64,000 bases of DNA from an uncultured Clostridia bacterium. GTDB taxonomy: Bacteria; Bacillota; Clostridia; UMGS1810. Below, in pieces: positions 45,901 through 54,597 of this stretch. Numbering within the stretch: the stretch's first letter is position 1; each line of letters begins with the position of its first letter. The position numbers and the translations under genes were made by a program. The stretch spans positions 248,001 through 312,000 of the forward strand of contig CAKSPF010000002.1 in NCBI GenBank assembly GCA_934481345.1, given 5' to 3'. The notes beneath the pieces were generated by a model. The model was given only the letters and a program-made list of their open reading frames with translations, was not told the origin of the DNA and made no database searches.

Positions 45901-48433
45901 CAAAGATGACGAGGATAAGAAAAACACATTTGTCGTAAAGGCTACCGACAAAATGAATGTCGTTATTCCGAATTGCGAGGTTTACATCGGCGAGAGCAAC
46001 AATATCGTTGTTGACTTGCCGGAGGGTATTAAACCTACAAGTGAATATCCTGTCATAATCACAGTAACAGATCAGCACGGACAACCGCAGCAGGGCGTTA
46101 CGGTTATAACGCTCGGAGATGCGGACTACATCGAAAAAGGCGTAACAGATATGTTCGGAAAAATTACATTGCCGACAGCAAAGGACGGATTTACGGACAA
46201 TACGGGTAAAGTACGAATTGACGGAATGTATGTGTTTGTCAATGACGAAAACGGAGCTATCGAAAATGCTTTTGTGAAATTGAATGATGACAGCACAATT
46301 TCTGTAACATTGCCGGACGAAACAAGTATTGACTATGCAAACCGCATTACAGTAACCGTAACCGACAAAGACGGAAATCCGCAGAAAGATATTTCCGTTA
46401 CCGTTTCGGACACTGTGGAAAATAGTCTGACAGACAAAACTGATGAAAATGGTAAAATGATTGTGCCGCCGCTTTCGGAGGATATTACCGACAGCGAGGG
46501 TAAAGCAAAAGTCAACGGCTACAATGTTTTAATTACAGACGAAACAAAGCCTATCGAAAATGCTTTTGTTACTATCGGTGAGGGACAGATAAATGTTATG
46601 CTTCCCGATGGTGTTATGATTGACATTGATAATCGCATAACGGCTACAATTACCGATAGCGAGGATAAGCCTGTTAAAGATATGACTGTAATATTTACAG
46701 ATAAAGCCGAGAGAACGGAAAACAATGTTACGGACGAAAACGGAAAAGCAACCGTGCCGCCGACAAACATTGATGTTACCGATTTCAACGGCTACGGCGA
46801 AGTTGACGGATATATTGTAATCGTGAAAAATGCTGTCGGAGCTATTGAAAAGGCATATATCACACATAATGTCGAAGTAAAAAATGAGGACGGCGCAGTT
46901 AAATCGGCAGAAAATATTTCTGTTGAATTACCCGAAGGCGTAAAGTTTGATTATGCGAACAGAATTACAGTATCGGTCAGCAAAAAAGCAGACAACACGG
47001 CAGTTAAAGGTATGACGGTTGTTGTTTCTGAATTTGTTATTGAAGGCACAGAAACAAAATCTTTAACGGGAATTACCGATAAAGACGGAATTATTATCCT
47101 CCCTCCTGCAAGCGAAGGCATAACGGATAAGGACGGAAAAACGGATATTTCCGAAACTATCCCCGGCAAGGACACAGACGGTGACGGCAAGGAAGATACC
47201 GAAGAATCAAAAACGGAATACAACATTACCGTTGAGGACACCAAAGGAAAAATTGAAAATGCGTATATCGAAATCAAAGACGGCAAAATCACCGTTACGC
47301 TTCCCGATACGCGCACACTCACAACTTCAAATCAGACAACAGTTACAGTTAACGATAAGGATAGCAAAGCCGTAAAAGGTGTATCTGTTACCATTAAAGA
47401 TAAAACAACCGAAAAAACAGGTACAACAGACGCAAACGGTAAAATTACTGTTCCTGTCAAGTCAACAGGCGGCGGCTCATCTTCCGGCGGTGGCGGTGGT
47501 CGTGGCGGCAGCAGCGGCGGCAGCTACATCAGCAATAATGCAACAAATATTACTGTAACCGATAAAAACGGTAAAAATGTATCTGCTTCAAAATCAACCG
47601 ATAAAGACGTAAATATTACACTGACACTTCCGAATGGTGCAGATTTGACAAATGATAACTACTACACCATTAAGGCAACCGACAGCAAAGGCAATGCAAA
47701 AGCTGATGTTTCCATTATCTTAAAGGATAAAAAGAATAATTCCGCTAACGGCACAACGGATAAAAACGGTATGCTGATACTTCCGGCATCAGAGCATAAG
47801 GCATATATTTTCGGGTATAATGACGGCACTTTCAGACCGGACAACAATATGAGCCGTGCTGAAGCTGCTGCTATCTTTGCAAGGCTTATTTCCGAACAGA
47901 AAGGCGAAAAAATCAGTGGTAAGTCAAACTTTAATGATGTATCCAAAAGTGAATGGTATTCCGATTATATCGGCTATCTTTCAAAGTACGGCATTATTAA
48001 AGGTTATTCGGACAACACATTCAGACCGGATGATAATGTTAGCCGTGCGGAATTTGTGGCTATGACGGTCAGATTTAATTCTCTGTTTAATGATGTTAAG
48101 AAAGGCAGCTACACCGTAAAATACACCGATGTTGCAACAAATTATTGGGCATATTCCGATGTTGCCTACGCAAAACACGCAGGCTGGCTCAACGGATACG
48201 CTGACGGAACATTCAAAGGCGATAACGCTATTACCCGTGCGGAAGTGGTGACGGTAGTCAACCGGGCAACAGGCAGAAAAGCTGATGAAAGCTATATTAC
48301 AAAGAATGTATCCATACTCAACAAATTTACGGATATTCGCAACAATTCTATGTGGTATTACACAGATGTGATGGAAGCAGCCAATACACATCTTGCAAAC
48401 TCAGCAAACAACACTGAAATTTGGGTGAAATAA
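42950..48433 (+). CDS. Giant SLH-anchored surface protein with cysteine repeats
   Basis: A 1827-residue exported protein. Signal peptide: residues 1-36 (ends VFAA). About 345-840: some 14 tandem units of about 38 residues, each H-x-Y ... P-T-C-T ... G-Y-T-x-Y-T-C-x-x-C-G ... D-Y-T, with three cysteines and one or more His per unit. About 870-1500: several roughly 100-residue Ig/carboxypeptidase-regulatory-like units (TVTDKDGNPQKDISV, then TDENGKM). About 1505-1525: a Gly/Ser-rich linker. The end has three SLH domains (GYNDGTFRPDNNMSRAEAA, GYSDNTFRPDDNVSRAEF, GYADGTFKGDNAITRAE) that attach to the cell wall. An adhesin for mating-pair or host contact is a reasonable guess. Confidence 0.9.
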   Translation: MSKKTKHSLKFKSVISVVLTVIMLAGTLPTMSVFAAQKSDYEDPADNWLKTNSRTNELDMNATVTYETQWCPVCNKHTTVMTYRVPEYTKSGQTALNHGVKWSDGYDLNGTVKGNTDSGTPGVDASYTGYHFTKSVCQNCGTINSVDGTGAYNFNNNVYGLNSCDHNFFIDFDNTTYEQYNSHQHTTILKKGEYCQFCKGTYAKAIRQKETHNLDSVIDGQIGNNRFYLQEECEDCGYKTTEYITAKSVVTSYYGNADNKSHTVTVSDLSDSGVHTSIRYGTSAGKCNLTSTPNYTDAGYYPVYYEISYKYQGETMTENGVSYVWLLEDKKDDNNGGTVIVLPEKHEHDYRYLETVAPSCDNLGYERWQCDGCGNLDKRNYTKATGHNYKAITIREATCKQGGLILNLCDKCGSFYEESTPVGEHKYKTEKVQPTCRNVGYTNHICEICGNTYITDMMPIISHSYERITKEPTCTDKGYTTSTCTMCGQTFVSDYTEPTGHDWDEGHTITSSSCTSEGVIEYNCKNCSEKMIKAESAKGHTPGKAATCTEPQTCEKCGTVLALPKGHNYSEKIVAPTCTEMGYTVFECKECKDTYNGDYTDKIAHDYKKTVSAPSCTAMGYTTYTCKNCDDEFISDYTDKLSHNYKAVITKPTCTEFGFTTYTCADCGDTYVADYTDKTEHNYDKKVIPPTCTEHGYTVCTCPDCGKEYIGDLTDCEKHTYKKTVVPPTCTEMGYTIYTCESCGDSYKADYVDKAAHDYKKTVTAPTCTALGYTVYECKNCDYKYISDYTDKVNHSYIADVTEPTCTASGYTVYTCENCGKTYTADYKDMLGHKPSEWIIDEPATIEHAGEKHIECLTCGEVLSSAAIPQLVEKDCTDEDGNSKVGDFSILVTNKDGKPIFDSEISIDINDNVTIKLPSGRLLDYADQTIITAMNTDSQQPKSELQIFIYDENNNAATGKTDENGQLKVPNNKTSTGDNSGTVGKDDEDKKNTFVVKATDKMNVVIPNCEVYIGESNNIVVDLPEGIKPTSEYPVIITVTDQHGQPQQGVTVITLGDADYIEKGVTDMFGKITLPTAKDGFTDNTGKVRIDGMYVFVNDENGAIENAFVKLNDDSTISVTLPDETSIDYANRITVTVTDKDGNPQKDISVTVSDTVENSLTDKTDENGKMIVPPLSEDITDSEGKAKVNGYNVLITDETKPIENAFVTIGEGQINVMLPDGVMIDIDNRITATITDSEDKPVKDMTVIFTDKAERTENNVTDENGKATVPPTNIDVTDFNGYGEVDGYIVIVKNAVGAIEKAYITHNVEVKNEDGAVKSAENISVELPEGVKFDYANRITVSVSKKADNTAVKGMTVVVSEFVIEGTETKSLTGITDKDGIIILPPASEGITDKDGKTDISETIPGKDTDGDGKEDTEESKTEYNITVEDTKGKIENAYIEIKDGKITVTLPDTRTLTTSNQTTVTVNDKDSKAVKGVSVTIKDKTTEKTGTTDANGKITVPVKSTGGGSSSGGGGGRGGSSGGSYISNNATNITVTDKNGKNVSASKSTDKDVNITLTLPNGADLTNDNYYTIKATDSKGNAKADVSIILKDKKNNSANGTTDKNGMLILPASEHKAYIFGYNDGTFRPDNNMSRAEAAAIFARLISEQKGEKISGKSNFNDVSKSEWYSDYIGYLSKYGIIKGYSDNTFRPDDNVSRAEFVAMTVRFNSLFNDVKKGSYTVKYTDVATNYWAYSDVAYAKHAGWLNGYADGTFKGDNAITRAEVVTVVNRATGRKADESYITKNVSILNKFTDIRNNSMWYYTDVMEAANTHLANSANNTEIWVK

Positions 48434-48449
48434 GCCTTTGTGCAAATGG

Positions 48450-48485
48450 GAGAAAGCAGTCGAAAACGATTGCTTTCTCGTCTCT
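48450..48485 (+). terminator. Terminator after the surface protein gene
   Basis: GAGAAAGCAGTCG (48450-48462) pairs with CGATTGCTTTCTC (48467-48479) around AAAA, one G-U pair, with TCTCTTTT after it. Confidence 0.85.
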
Positions 48486-48498
48486 TTTGTGATATAAT
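48470..48498 (+). promoter_or_regulatory. Promoter of the cargo cluster
   Basis: TTGCTT (48470-48475), 17-base spacer, perfect TATAAT (48493-48498). The -35 lies in the terminator stem just described. It gives the three cargo genes their own transcription. Confidence 0.7.
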
Positions 48499-48530
48499 AT
48501 AAGAAAAATTCGGACAGTTGGAGCGTTAAA

Positions 48531-49313
48531 ATGGATTTGAGGGAGTTTTATTTTCAAAACATACAAGAATCAGAATATCATCATCGTTTCTGCGACACTA
48601 TTAAAGATGTTAATAAAATTTACAATGTTTTTGATGAATATCAAGAAGTAGATGATTATGAATTTGAAATTTATGATGAAGAAGAAGCAATTACAAAATT
48701 TAAAGAACTCTGTCAACCTGAAAAGAGTTTTTCTGATAGTGAAAGCAAATCTTGGTTTTATCTTATAACATATTACTTATATAAGAGTGGATATGAGATA
48801 AAGGAGTTTCCGAGAGTTTTGGCAAGACCGCCTGTAGAACCTAGCGATTTTACTTATGGAGAAATTAGAAATAGAATTATTGCATTAGGTAACGATGATA
48901 ACGGCACTGTTAGATATGCTACAAGACGAGCATTCGTTGCAAATCTTACATTTGAATTAAAAGCTAATCATATTAGTATAGACAATTCAATAAATCAAAA
49001 ATTTGTAGAAATATCAAATCGTCAGTCATCTTTTAACAATATGAGCACTGATGAAAAGCTATCGGAAATTGCAAATTTGCTTGAAAATTTATTGAAAAAA
49101 AACGGAAGATTCATTAATCTTGATTATTCTACAATTTGCTTTGATTACATTTCTAATGATACGATAGCTAAATATCGGAAACAAATGCAATGTTTCAGGC
49201 ACGCTACCGAAGAAGCAATAAACGAAAGAAACTCTTACTCAGAAGAACAAAAGAATTTCTTTGTAGATTATGGATTGACTATTATTAAAGTGGTGCATGC
49301 ATTATTAAAATAG
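48531..49313 (+). CDS. Cargo protein 1, unknown cytosolic protein
   Basis: A 260-residue hydrophilic protein I do not recognise. It has an acidic N-terminal third (VDDYEFEIYDEEEAITKF) and a mainly helical C-terminal part with RHATEEAINERN and a hydrophobic last helix. The local code is richer in A+T than the conjugation genes around it, suggesting separate origin. It is first in a three-gene unit with its own promoter and terminator. Confidence 0.6.
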   Translation: MDLREFYFQNIQESEYHHRFCDTIKDVNKIYNVFDEYQEVDDYEFEIYDEEEAITKFKELCQPEKSFSDSESKSWFYLITYYLYKSGYEIKEFPRVLARPPVEPSDFTYGEIRNRIIALGNDDNGTVRYATRRAFVANLTFELKANHISIDNSINQKFVEISNRQSSFNNMSTDEKLSEIANLLENLLKKNGRFINLDYSTICFDYISNDTIAKYRKQMQCFRHATEEAINERNSYSEEQKNFFVDYGLTIIKVVHALLK

Positions 49314-49389
49314 ATAAATTTTCGGACAAAAATATTGTATGCTTTATGTAGAGGGATTGTTACAATATTGATTGTGTGGAGGAAAGAAT

Positions 49390-50121
49390 ATGTGGATTTT
49401 TAAATCAACAAAAGATTATGGGGAAATGGTTGACAAAATATCTCAGAGTGTATTTATCATTTCAACTATACTATTGTTTTTGCTCTCTCAGGCGTGTCCG
49501 GAGTTTTTAAAGGTATTAAAAAATCTATCATTTGGTGCAATATTTAAAGTTTGTAATATTGATCTTAATATTGCGATTTTTTATGTACCTTTTCTTATGG
49601 GTGTTTTTGAACATATGTTTAAATTGCATAATGTTTGGTCAAAGATTTTTGGAATCAGAAAAAGATATGATAGAAAAATTATAGTAAGAAATCTTATATC
49701 ACAATGCAATATCAAAAATGTGAATGCAAATAAACTATCAAACGAGCAGGTAAGAAAAATAATGGATACTTGTTTTTATCGCTATGCAAGTTCATCTAAT
49801 CCAAATATTGATTCGCATTATATTACGATCACGCTTACAGAATGGTGCTGGTTTTGGATAATTCTTGATACCTTAATGCTTTTTGATGTCGTAGGTGTTA
49901 TTTGGCTGATAATGACATGGTGGTCATGGGTGAATTTTTTATGGTTTGTATGTGTTAATGTTGTTTTATTAATACTTTTAAAACTTGTAAATTATGTTAT
50001 GGTGAAATACACATTAAAAGAGATAGATGCAATACTTTCTTTGAAAAGTAATCAAAATGTGACAGAAAGTGTTAAGAAGTCAATAAGCGAGGAAATAAAA
50101 AATGCACTACCAAATAAATAA
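49390..50121 (+). CDS. Cargo protein 2, four-helix membrane protein
   Basis: A 243-residue protein with two pairs of membrane helices (about 17-37, 52-72, 145-170, 175-200) separated by a soluble loop of about 70 residues rich in basic residues, and a soluble C-terminal tail. This topology resembles pore-forming effectors of anti-phage systems (for example S-4TM proteins), but I see no diagnostic motif. ATG 49390 is behind GGAGGAAAGAAT. Its end overlaps the methyltransferase gene by 20 bases. Confidence 0.6.
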   Translation: MWIFKSTKDYGEMVDKISQSVFIISTILLFLLSQACPEFLKVLKNLSFGAIFKVCNIDLNIAIFYVPFLMGVFEHMFKLHNVWSKIFGIRKRYDRKIIVRNLISQCNIKNVNANKLSNEQVRKIMDTCFYRYASSSNPNIDSHYITITLTEWCWFWIILDTLMLFDVVGVIWLIMTWWSWVNFLWFVCVNVVLLILLKLVNYVMVKYTLKEIDAILSLKSNQNVTESVKKSISEEIKNALPNK

Positions 50122-50752
50122 TATAATAATTAAGTCAGAACTTGCCGCTAAACCAATTTCGCAGACGAATAAGTATGTAATTGAATATATTTCAAAACTT
50201 CCTGCGGACTCATATGTCTTAGATTACGGATGTGGGAAATTACGATATTCGTTACCAATATCAAGAAAGGTCAAACAAACAATCGCAATTGATTCTTCAG
50301 AACAAATTGATACATATAAAAAAATTGGAGATAGATATTGTAAGCCACGAGATTTAAGCAACAACAAACTATTAGTACTAAGTATTGATGAGATGAACTG
50401 GGACAAAACAAGATTTGATGTTATATTTTGCACAAATGTATTGTCGGCAATACCTTTTGAAGATGACCGATTAGAACTGTTAAAAAATGCAAAACGCGTT
50501 TTAAAAATGAGTGGTACATTATTTATTTCTGTTCAATATCGCAATTCATATTTTAAAGAGTATAGCAGAAGAAAAGATGTCATAAAGTATGACGATGGGT
50601 GGTTGATTATGACTAAATCTAATAATCAATACGCCTTTTATGCAGAATTATCATCGGATTATATAATTAATCTATGTAAACAAGCTGGCTATTCTACATT
50701 TTTTGTCAAGAAAAAGGATGGGAGCTGTTTTATTGAAGCGAGATTTAGTTGA
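50102..50752 (+). CDS. Cargo protein 3, class I SAM-dependent methyltransferase
   Basis: A 216-residue Rossmann-fold methyltransferase: motif I VLDYGCGKLRYS (near residue 39), acidic loop AIDSSEQI (motif II), and FDVIFCTNVLSAIP (motif IV region) with LFISVQYRN after it. No target-recognition domain and no NPPY-type catalytic motif, so a small molecule, tRNA or protein target is more likely than DNA. Translationally coupled to the membrane protein gene. Confidence 0.75.
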   Translation: MHYQINNIIIKSELAAKPISQTNKYVIEYISKLPADSYVLDYGCGKLRYSLPISRKVKQTIAIDSSEQIDTYKKIGDRYCKPRDLSNNKLLVLSIDEMNWDKTRFDVIFCTNVLSAIPFEDDRLELLKNAKRVLKMSGTLFISVQYRNSYFKEYSRRKDVIKYDDGWLIMTKSNNQYAFYAELSSDYIINLCKQAGYSTFFVKKKDGSCFIEARFS

Positions 50753-50838
50753 ATATTAAAGCTTTTGGCAAATATCAAAAATTCAAAATATTTCGTATTC
50801 AATTATCAACTTATTTTTAAACAAAAATAAAAAATTTA

Positions 50839-50872
50839 TGAGGACATATCAAACGGTATGCCCTCAAATTTT
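50839..50872 (+). terminator. Terminator of the cargo cluster
   Basis: TGAGGACATA (50839-50848) pairs with TATGCCCTCA (50857-50866), one mismatch, followed by AATTTTAT. It closes the cargo unit just before the prepilin peptidase gene. Confidence 0.7.
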
Positions 50873-50892
50873 ATATCGGAGGCGATTTTAAT

Positions 50893-51435
50893 GTGAAATA
50901 TAATAAATATATATTTGCCACACTTCTTGTATTTGGAGTATTTACCATACTTCAATATTTGAAAACGGATATATTGTATTTGATGACTTACGGTACAACG
51001 GCGATATTTATTTGGCTGTTTTCAATAAGCGATATAAAGACAAAAACAGTATCGGCATTATGGATATATATTGCGATGGTTATTGTGTTTTTACTTCGAT
51101 TCTGTATGATGTGCAGCTTGGCAGTGAACAGAGTTCCTGCATTTATGATTGAAAGCATAATTATATTTATCGTACTTAATATTTTGTCAAAAGCTTTAAA
51201 GAACAGAATCGGAAGCGGCGATTTTGATATTGCCTGCATAATCTGTTTAAGCATCGGTCCCGCAGGTATGTTTTGCAGTTTTGTAATTGCCTCTCTGCTT
51301 TCTTTAATTTTCAGTCTAAATATAATTTTGAAAAAACATAAAAATCTGAAATCTTACAGCGTACCTTTTATTCCGTATTTGTATATGGGATATTTGATTG
51401 TATTGCTGCTTGCAAAGGAGTTGATTTTTATTTGA
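50893..51435 (+). CDS. A24-family prepilin peptidase (TadV/CpaA-like)
   Basis: A 180-residue membrane protein with about six helices and the two catalytic aspartates of the family: SISDIKTKT (near residue 47) and GSGDFDI (near 112). It would cleave and ready type IV or Flp-type pilins. GTG start at 50893, behind GGAGGCGATTTTAAT. Its stop overlaps the VirD4 ATPase start. A pilin peptidase next to a conjugation ATPase points to a Tad-like pilus in this ICE. Confidence 0.8.
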   Translation: MKYNKYIFATLLVFGVFTILQYLKTDILYLMTYGTTAIFIWLFSISDIKTKTVSALWIYIAMVIVFLLRFCMMCSLAVNRVPAFMIESIIIFIVLNILSKALKNRIGSGDFDIACIICLSIGPAGMFCSFVIASLLSLIFSLNIILKKHKNLKSYSVPFIPYLYMGYLIVLLLAKELIFI

Positions 51436-53057
51436 ATATATCAAAGAAACTAAAAGAACATTTTGCACCGAAAGAAAATGCTTTCAATCAGGGCGGCACG
51501 GTAATCGGAATGTATAAACACAAAGATTATGAAGATATAGTTTATGTCGGCGACGATATGCACACTCTTTGTATAGGAGCAACCCGTTCAGGTAAAACAA
51601 GAACCGTTGTGCTTGAGAGCATCGGGCTTCAAGGATTATCGGGCGAGAATATTGTATGCAGCGATCCCAAAGGTGAACTGTATCAATACACATATCCTTT
51701 TCTTGAAAGATTGGGATATAAAGTGCGAACTCTCGATTTTAAAAACCCACTGAAAAGCTCACGATATAACTTCTTCAGACCTGTCATTGAACAGGTTAAT
51801 ACCGGTGATATAGCAAAAGCGACCGATGCAGTTTGGGATATAACTGCGGCGCTTGTCCCGGAGGACGCACACGGAGAAAGAATATGGTCTGACGGTGAAG
51901 CGTCCATCATTGCAGCGGCAATTATGGCGGTTGTTTATGAAAACAAAAATAATCCCGAATGTCAAAACCTGACGAATGTATATTATTTCATATCCGAAAT
52001 GTGCAAGTCGGGCGACGGTGAACTGCCGCTCAATCGGTATATCAAGGAGCTGGGAGAAACACATCCTGCAAGAGCATTGCTCGGCATATCTCAGGTTGCA
52101 CCGTCGAAAACAAGAGGCAGTTTTTTTACTGCGGCGCTTACAACACTAAGACTTTTTACAAATCCGTATATATGCGATATGACATCTGTATGTGATTTTA
52201 AAGCGGAGGAATTATGCGAAAAAACAGCTTTGTTTATTATTCTTCCTGATGAAAAGCCGACATATTACAGCCTTGCATCACTGTTTGTTAATCAGGCATA
52301 TGAAAGGATTGTCAAGGTTGCGGATGACAGGGGCGGTAGACTCAAGAACAGGGTAAATTTTAATCTTGATGAGTTCGGTAATTTTATGCCTATCCCGGCA
52401 TTTCATACAAAGCTGACAGTCGGCGGCGGTCGCGGGATACGGTTTAATCTGTATCTTCAGGACTTTGCACAGCTTGAAGAAAAGTACGGCAGAGAGATAT
52501 ATCCTATAATTGTAGGTAACTGTCATATATGGATTTATCTGCGTTCCGACGGCCCCGAAACACAAAAAATTATAAGTGAAAAGATGGGCAATTATACGGT
52601 CGCTTCAAGTTCGCAAAGCACGCAGTATTCGGGCAGCGGTATCAGTCCCGGAAGTATGACGGCAAGCAGTAATTTAACAGGCAGACCGCTTTTAACCCCT
52701 GACGAAATCGGGAGAATAAAAAGACCGTTCAGCCTTGTTATCACAAACGGCAGTAATTCAATGTTAAATGCACCGGATTTGTCAAAATGGTATTTTAACA
52801 AAATGTTCGGACTCGGAGATCCCGAGCATAACAGAAAGGTCAGGTTTGAACGGGAAAACCGCAGACAGGTACGCACTTATGACGGTAAAATCAAGCTATG
52901 GGGCGTGTGGAACAAATATACAAACGCAGCCCCGGCGCCACGAACAAGTATAAGAAACAATATTCACGGAACGCAGACGATTCCGCCGGATATATTAAAA
53001 AACAGAAAGGTAGGTATTGACGATGAAATTAACCAATTCATTCAAAAGAAAGATTAA
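51432..53057 (+). CDS. virD4: VirD4/TraG coupling ATPase, without membrane domain
   Basis: A 541-residue type IV coupling protein ATPase that would deliver the relaxase-DNA complex to the secretion channel. Walker A GATRSGKT (near residue 50), SDPKGELYQY, Walker B NFNLDEFGNF and IYLRSDGPETQKIISEKMG are all present. Only about 48 residues precede Walker A and none are hydrophobic; the membrane part is the separate gene at 42287. The start is TTG 51432, 11 bases after AAGGAG. Confidence 0.9.
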   Translation: MNISKKLKEHFAPKENAFNQGGTVIGMYKHKDYEDIVYVGDDMHTLCIGATRSGKTRTVVLESIGLQGLSGENIVCSDPKGELYQYTYPFLERLGYKVRTLDFKNPLKSSRYNFFRPVIEQVNTGDIAKATDAVWDITAALVPEDAHGERIWSDGEASIIAAAIMAVVYENKNNPECQNLTNVYYFISEMCKSGDGELPLNRYIKELGETHPARALLGISQVAPSKTRGSFFTAALTTLRLFTNPYICDMTSVCDFKAEELCEKTALFIILPDEKPTYYSLASLFVNQAYERIVKVADDRGGRLKNRVNFNLDEFGNFMPIPAFHTKLTVGGGRGIRFNLYLQDFAQLEEKYGREIYPIIVGNCHIWIYLRSDGPETQKIISEKMGNYTVASSSQSTQYSGSGISPGSMTASSNLTGRPLLTPDEIGRIKRPFSLVITNGSNSMLNAPDLSKWYFNKMFGLGDPEHNRKVRFERENRRQVRTYDGKIKLWGVWNKYTNAAPAPRTSIRNNIHGTQTIPPDILKNRKVGIDDEINQFIQKKD

Positions 53058-53361
53058 GGGTATAGCAGCATCGGTGGCTGTGGCTGTTTCCACACTCACT
53101 ACTACCGCTTATGCGGATATTGCCGGAAGTAAAATAGCAACAGGGACAGTAAAACTTGTATCGGACGCTACCTCTTGGCTTTTGGTAATCGCACCATCGG
53201 TATCGGTGCTGCTTATAATCTATTACCTTATACGCAAGGGTATGAGTGATGAGATGGAGCATAAAAAATGGAACAGCCGTATTGTTGTAACCATTGTTTC
53301 ATGTATCGGCGCTGTTGTTGCTTCTGTCTTAATCAATGTGCTGGTGGGATACTACAACTGA
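53023..53361 (+). CDS. TrbC/VirB2-like small membrane protein
   Basis: A 112-residue protein with a signal-like N-terminus (hydrophobic residues 14-30, cut near AYA) and two helices (about 50-70 and 88-108). It resembles the VirB2/TrbC pilin-like subunit of Gram-positive conjugation systems. It overlaps the end of virD4 by 35 bases. Confidence 0.7.
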   Translation: MKLTNSFKRKIKGIAASVAVAVSTLTTTAYADIAGSKIATGTVKLVSDATSWLLVIAPSVSVLLIIYYLIRKGMSDEMEHKKWNSRIVVTIVSCIGAVVASVLINVLVGYYN

Positions 53362-53379
53362 TACGGAGGGAAATGCAGA

Positions 53380-53745
53380 ATGGATATAACAGAAAAGCTT
53401 CGCAACAGAATAAATGAGTTGTATCAAAATTATATGACCGTTTTGCTCGGACGCTCAAAGCGTGAGATTATCGACAGAGCGGAGGATATAGCCTTTGTAA
53501 AGAAAATAACTGATTTGATAGATGATGACGCAGAAGAGCTGCCGAACGCATTTGCATATAATATGCAGTGCTCCGATCGTTTGTTTTATGAACTTCTCGG
53601 ACTATGGCACAATGCCGAACCAAATCGCCGTGAAGATGAACGGGAAACTTTGCGGGCGTTGATTATGGAACAGGACAGGGAGCTTGCTCAGGTCTATCGC
53701 TTTGACGAACCGGAGGACGAGGCAGACGAAGGTGAAGAATTGTGA
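53380..53745 (+). CDS. DUF3848-like cytosolic ICE protein
   Basis: A 121-residue hydrophilic protein whose N-terminus (NELYQNYMTVLLGRSKREIIDRAEDIAFV) resembles the DUF3848 family of ICE proteins; weak match, by eye. It ends in a Glu/Asp-rich tail (DEPEDEADEGEEL). Cytosolic, placed between two membrane genes of the conjugation operon. Confidence 0.55.
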   Translation: MDITEKLRNRINELYQNYMTVLLGRSKREIIDRAEDIAFVKKITDLIDDDAEELPNAFAYNMQCSDRLFYELLGLWHNAEPNRREDERETLRALIMEQDRELAQVYRFDEPEDEADEGEEL

Positions 53746-53755
53746 GGTGGCATAA

Positions 53756-54589
53756 ATGGAAGTCATATTGATTGCTTTAATATCAGCGTTGCTTAGCGCC
53801 GCTTTAAACTATGTAAATAATATACTTAATTCCATTGTGCCGATAGCCCTGCACGCTGAACGGTATATGACAACTCTGCTCGGCGGTTCGGGTTTTCAGC
53901 AGACATTTGATGTCATATTTAATTTCGGAATATCGCTGATTGTGTTAAAGTTCTTAAAGCGTATGTTTGATTCGTACATACTTTGGCAGGACGGCGATCC
54001 CGACGCCGATCCGATAAACCTTGTAACAAAGTTTTTACGGGCGGTTGTTGTGGCGGTATCGTTCCCAACGCTGTATGACTGGCTTGCGACGGCAACAGAG
54101 GATATGACAAATCAGATACTGAATTCGCTGTCCGGCAGCTTGTCAGACAGCTTTGCAAGCAGTGTTATGGCTATGGCGTCACTGAATTTATTTAATGCCG
54201 TTATTTCTTTGGTATTCTTTATATGCTTTTTCTTCCTGTATATTCAATTCCTTATGCGGGGCATGGAAATACTGATACTACGAATGGGTATGCCGATTGC
54301 GTGTACGGGACTTATGGAAAATGACAAGGGTGTATTCGGTACATATGTAAAGAAATTTTTTCAAAGTACATTGACGGTGGCTGTGCAGATTGCACTTGCG
54401 AAAATGTCCGTGGGGCTGATGCTTAACGCTCATGTATTTTGGGGTATTGCCGCTATGATGCTTGCTTTGAAAACACCGAGATTTTTACAGGAATTTATGA
54501 TTACGGCAGGTGCGGGCGGAAATCCGATGAATACCGTTTATCATACAACCCGTCTGGTGCAAATGGCAAAAACGGTTGTGAAGAAGTAG
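53756..54589 (+). CDS. TrbL/VirB6-type conjugation membrane protein
   Basis: A 277-residue polytopic membrane protein with about five or six helices and the family block LIQFLMRGMEILILRMGMPIA-like text near residue 165-180. VirB6-type proteins form part of the inner-membrane channel. GAGGTGGCATAA precedes the ATG. Confidence 0.8.
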   Translation: MEVILIALISALLSAALNYVNNILNSIVPIALHAERYMTTLLGGSGFQQTFDVIFNFGISLIVLKFLKRMFDSYILWQDGDPDADPINLVTKFLRAVVVAVSFPTLYDWLATATEDMTNQILNSLSGSLSDSFASSVMAMASLNLFNAVISLVFFICFFFLYIQFLMRGMEILILRMGMPIACTGLMENDKGVFGTYVKKFFQSTLTVAVQIALAKMSVGLMLNAHVFWGIAAMMLALKTPRFLQEFMITAGAGGNPMNTVYHTTRLVQMAKTVVKK

Positions 54590-54597
54590 GTGATTTA

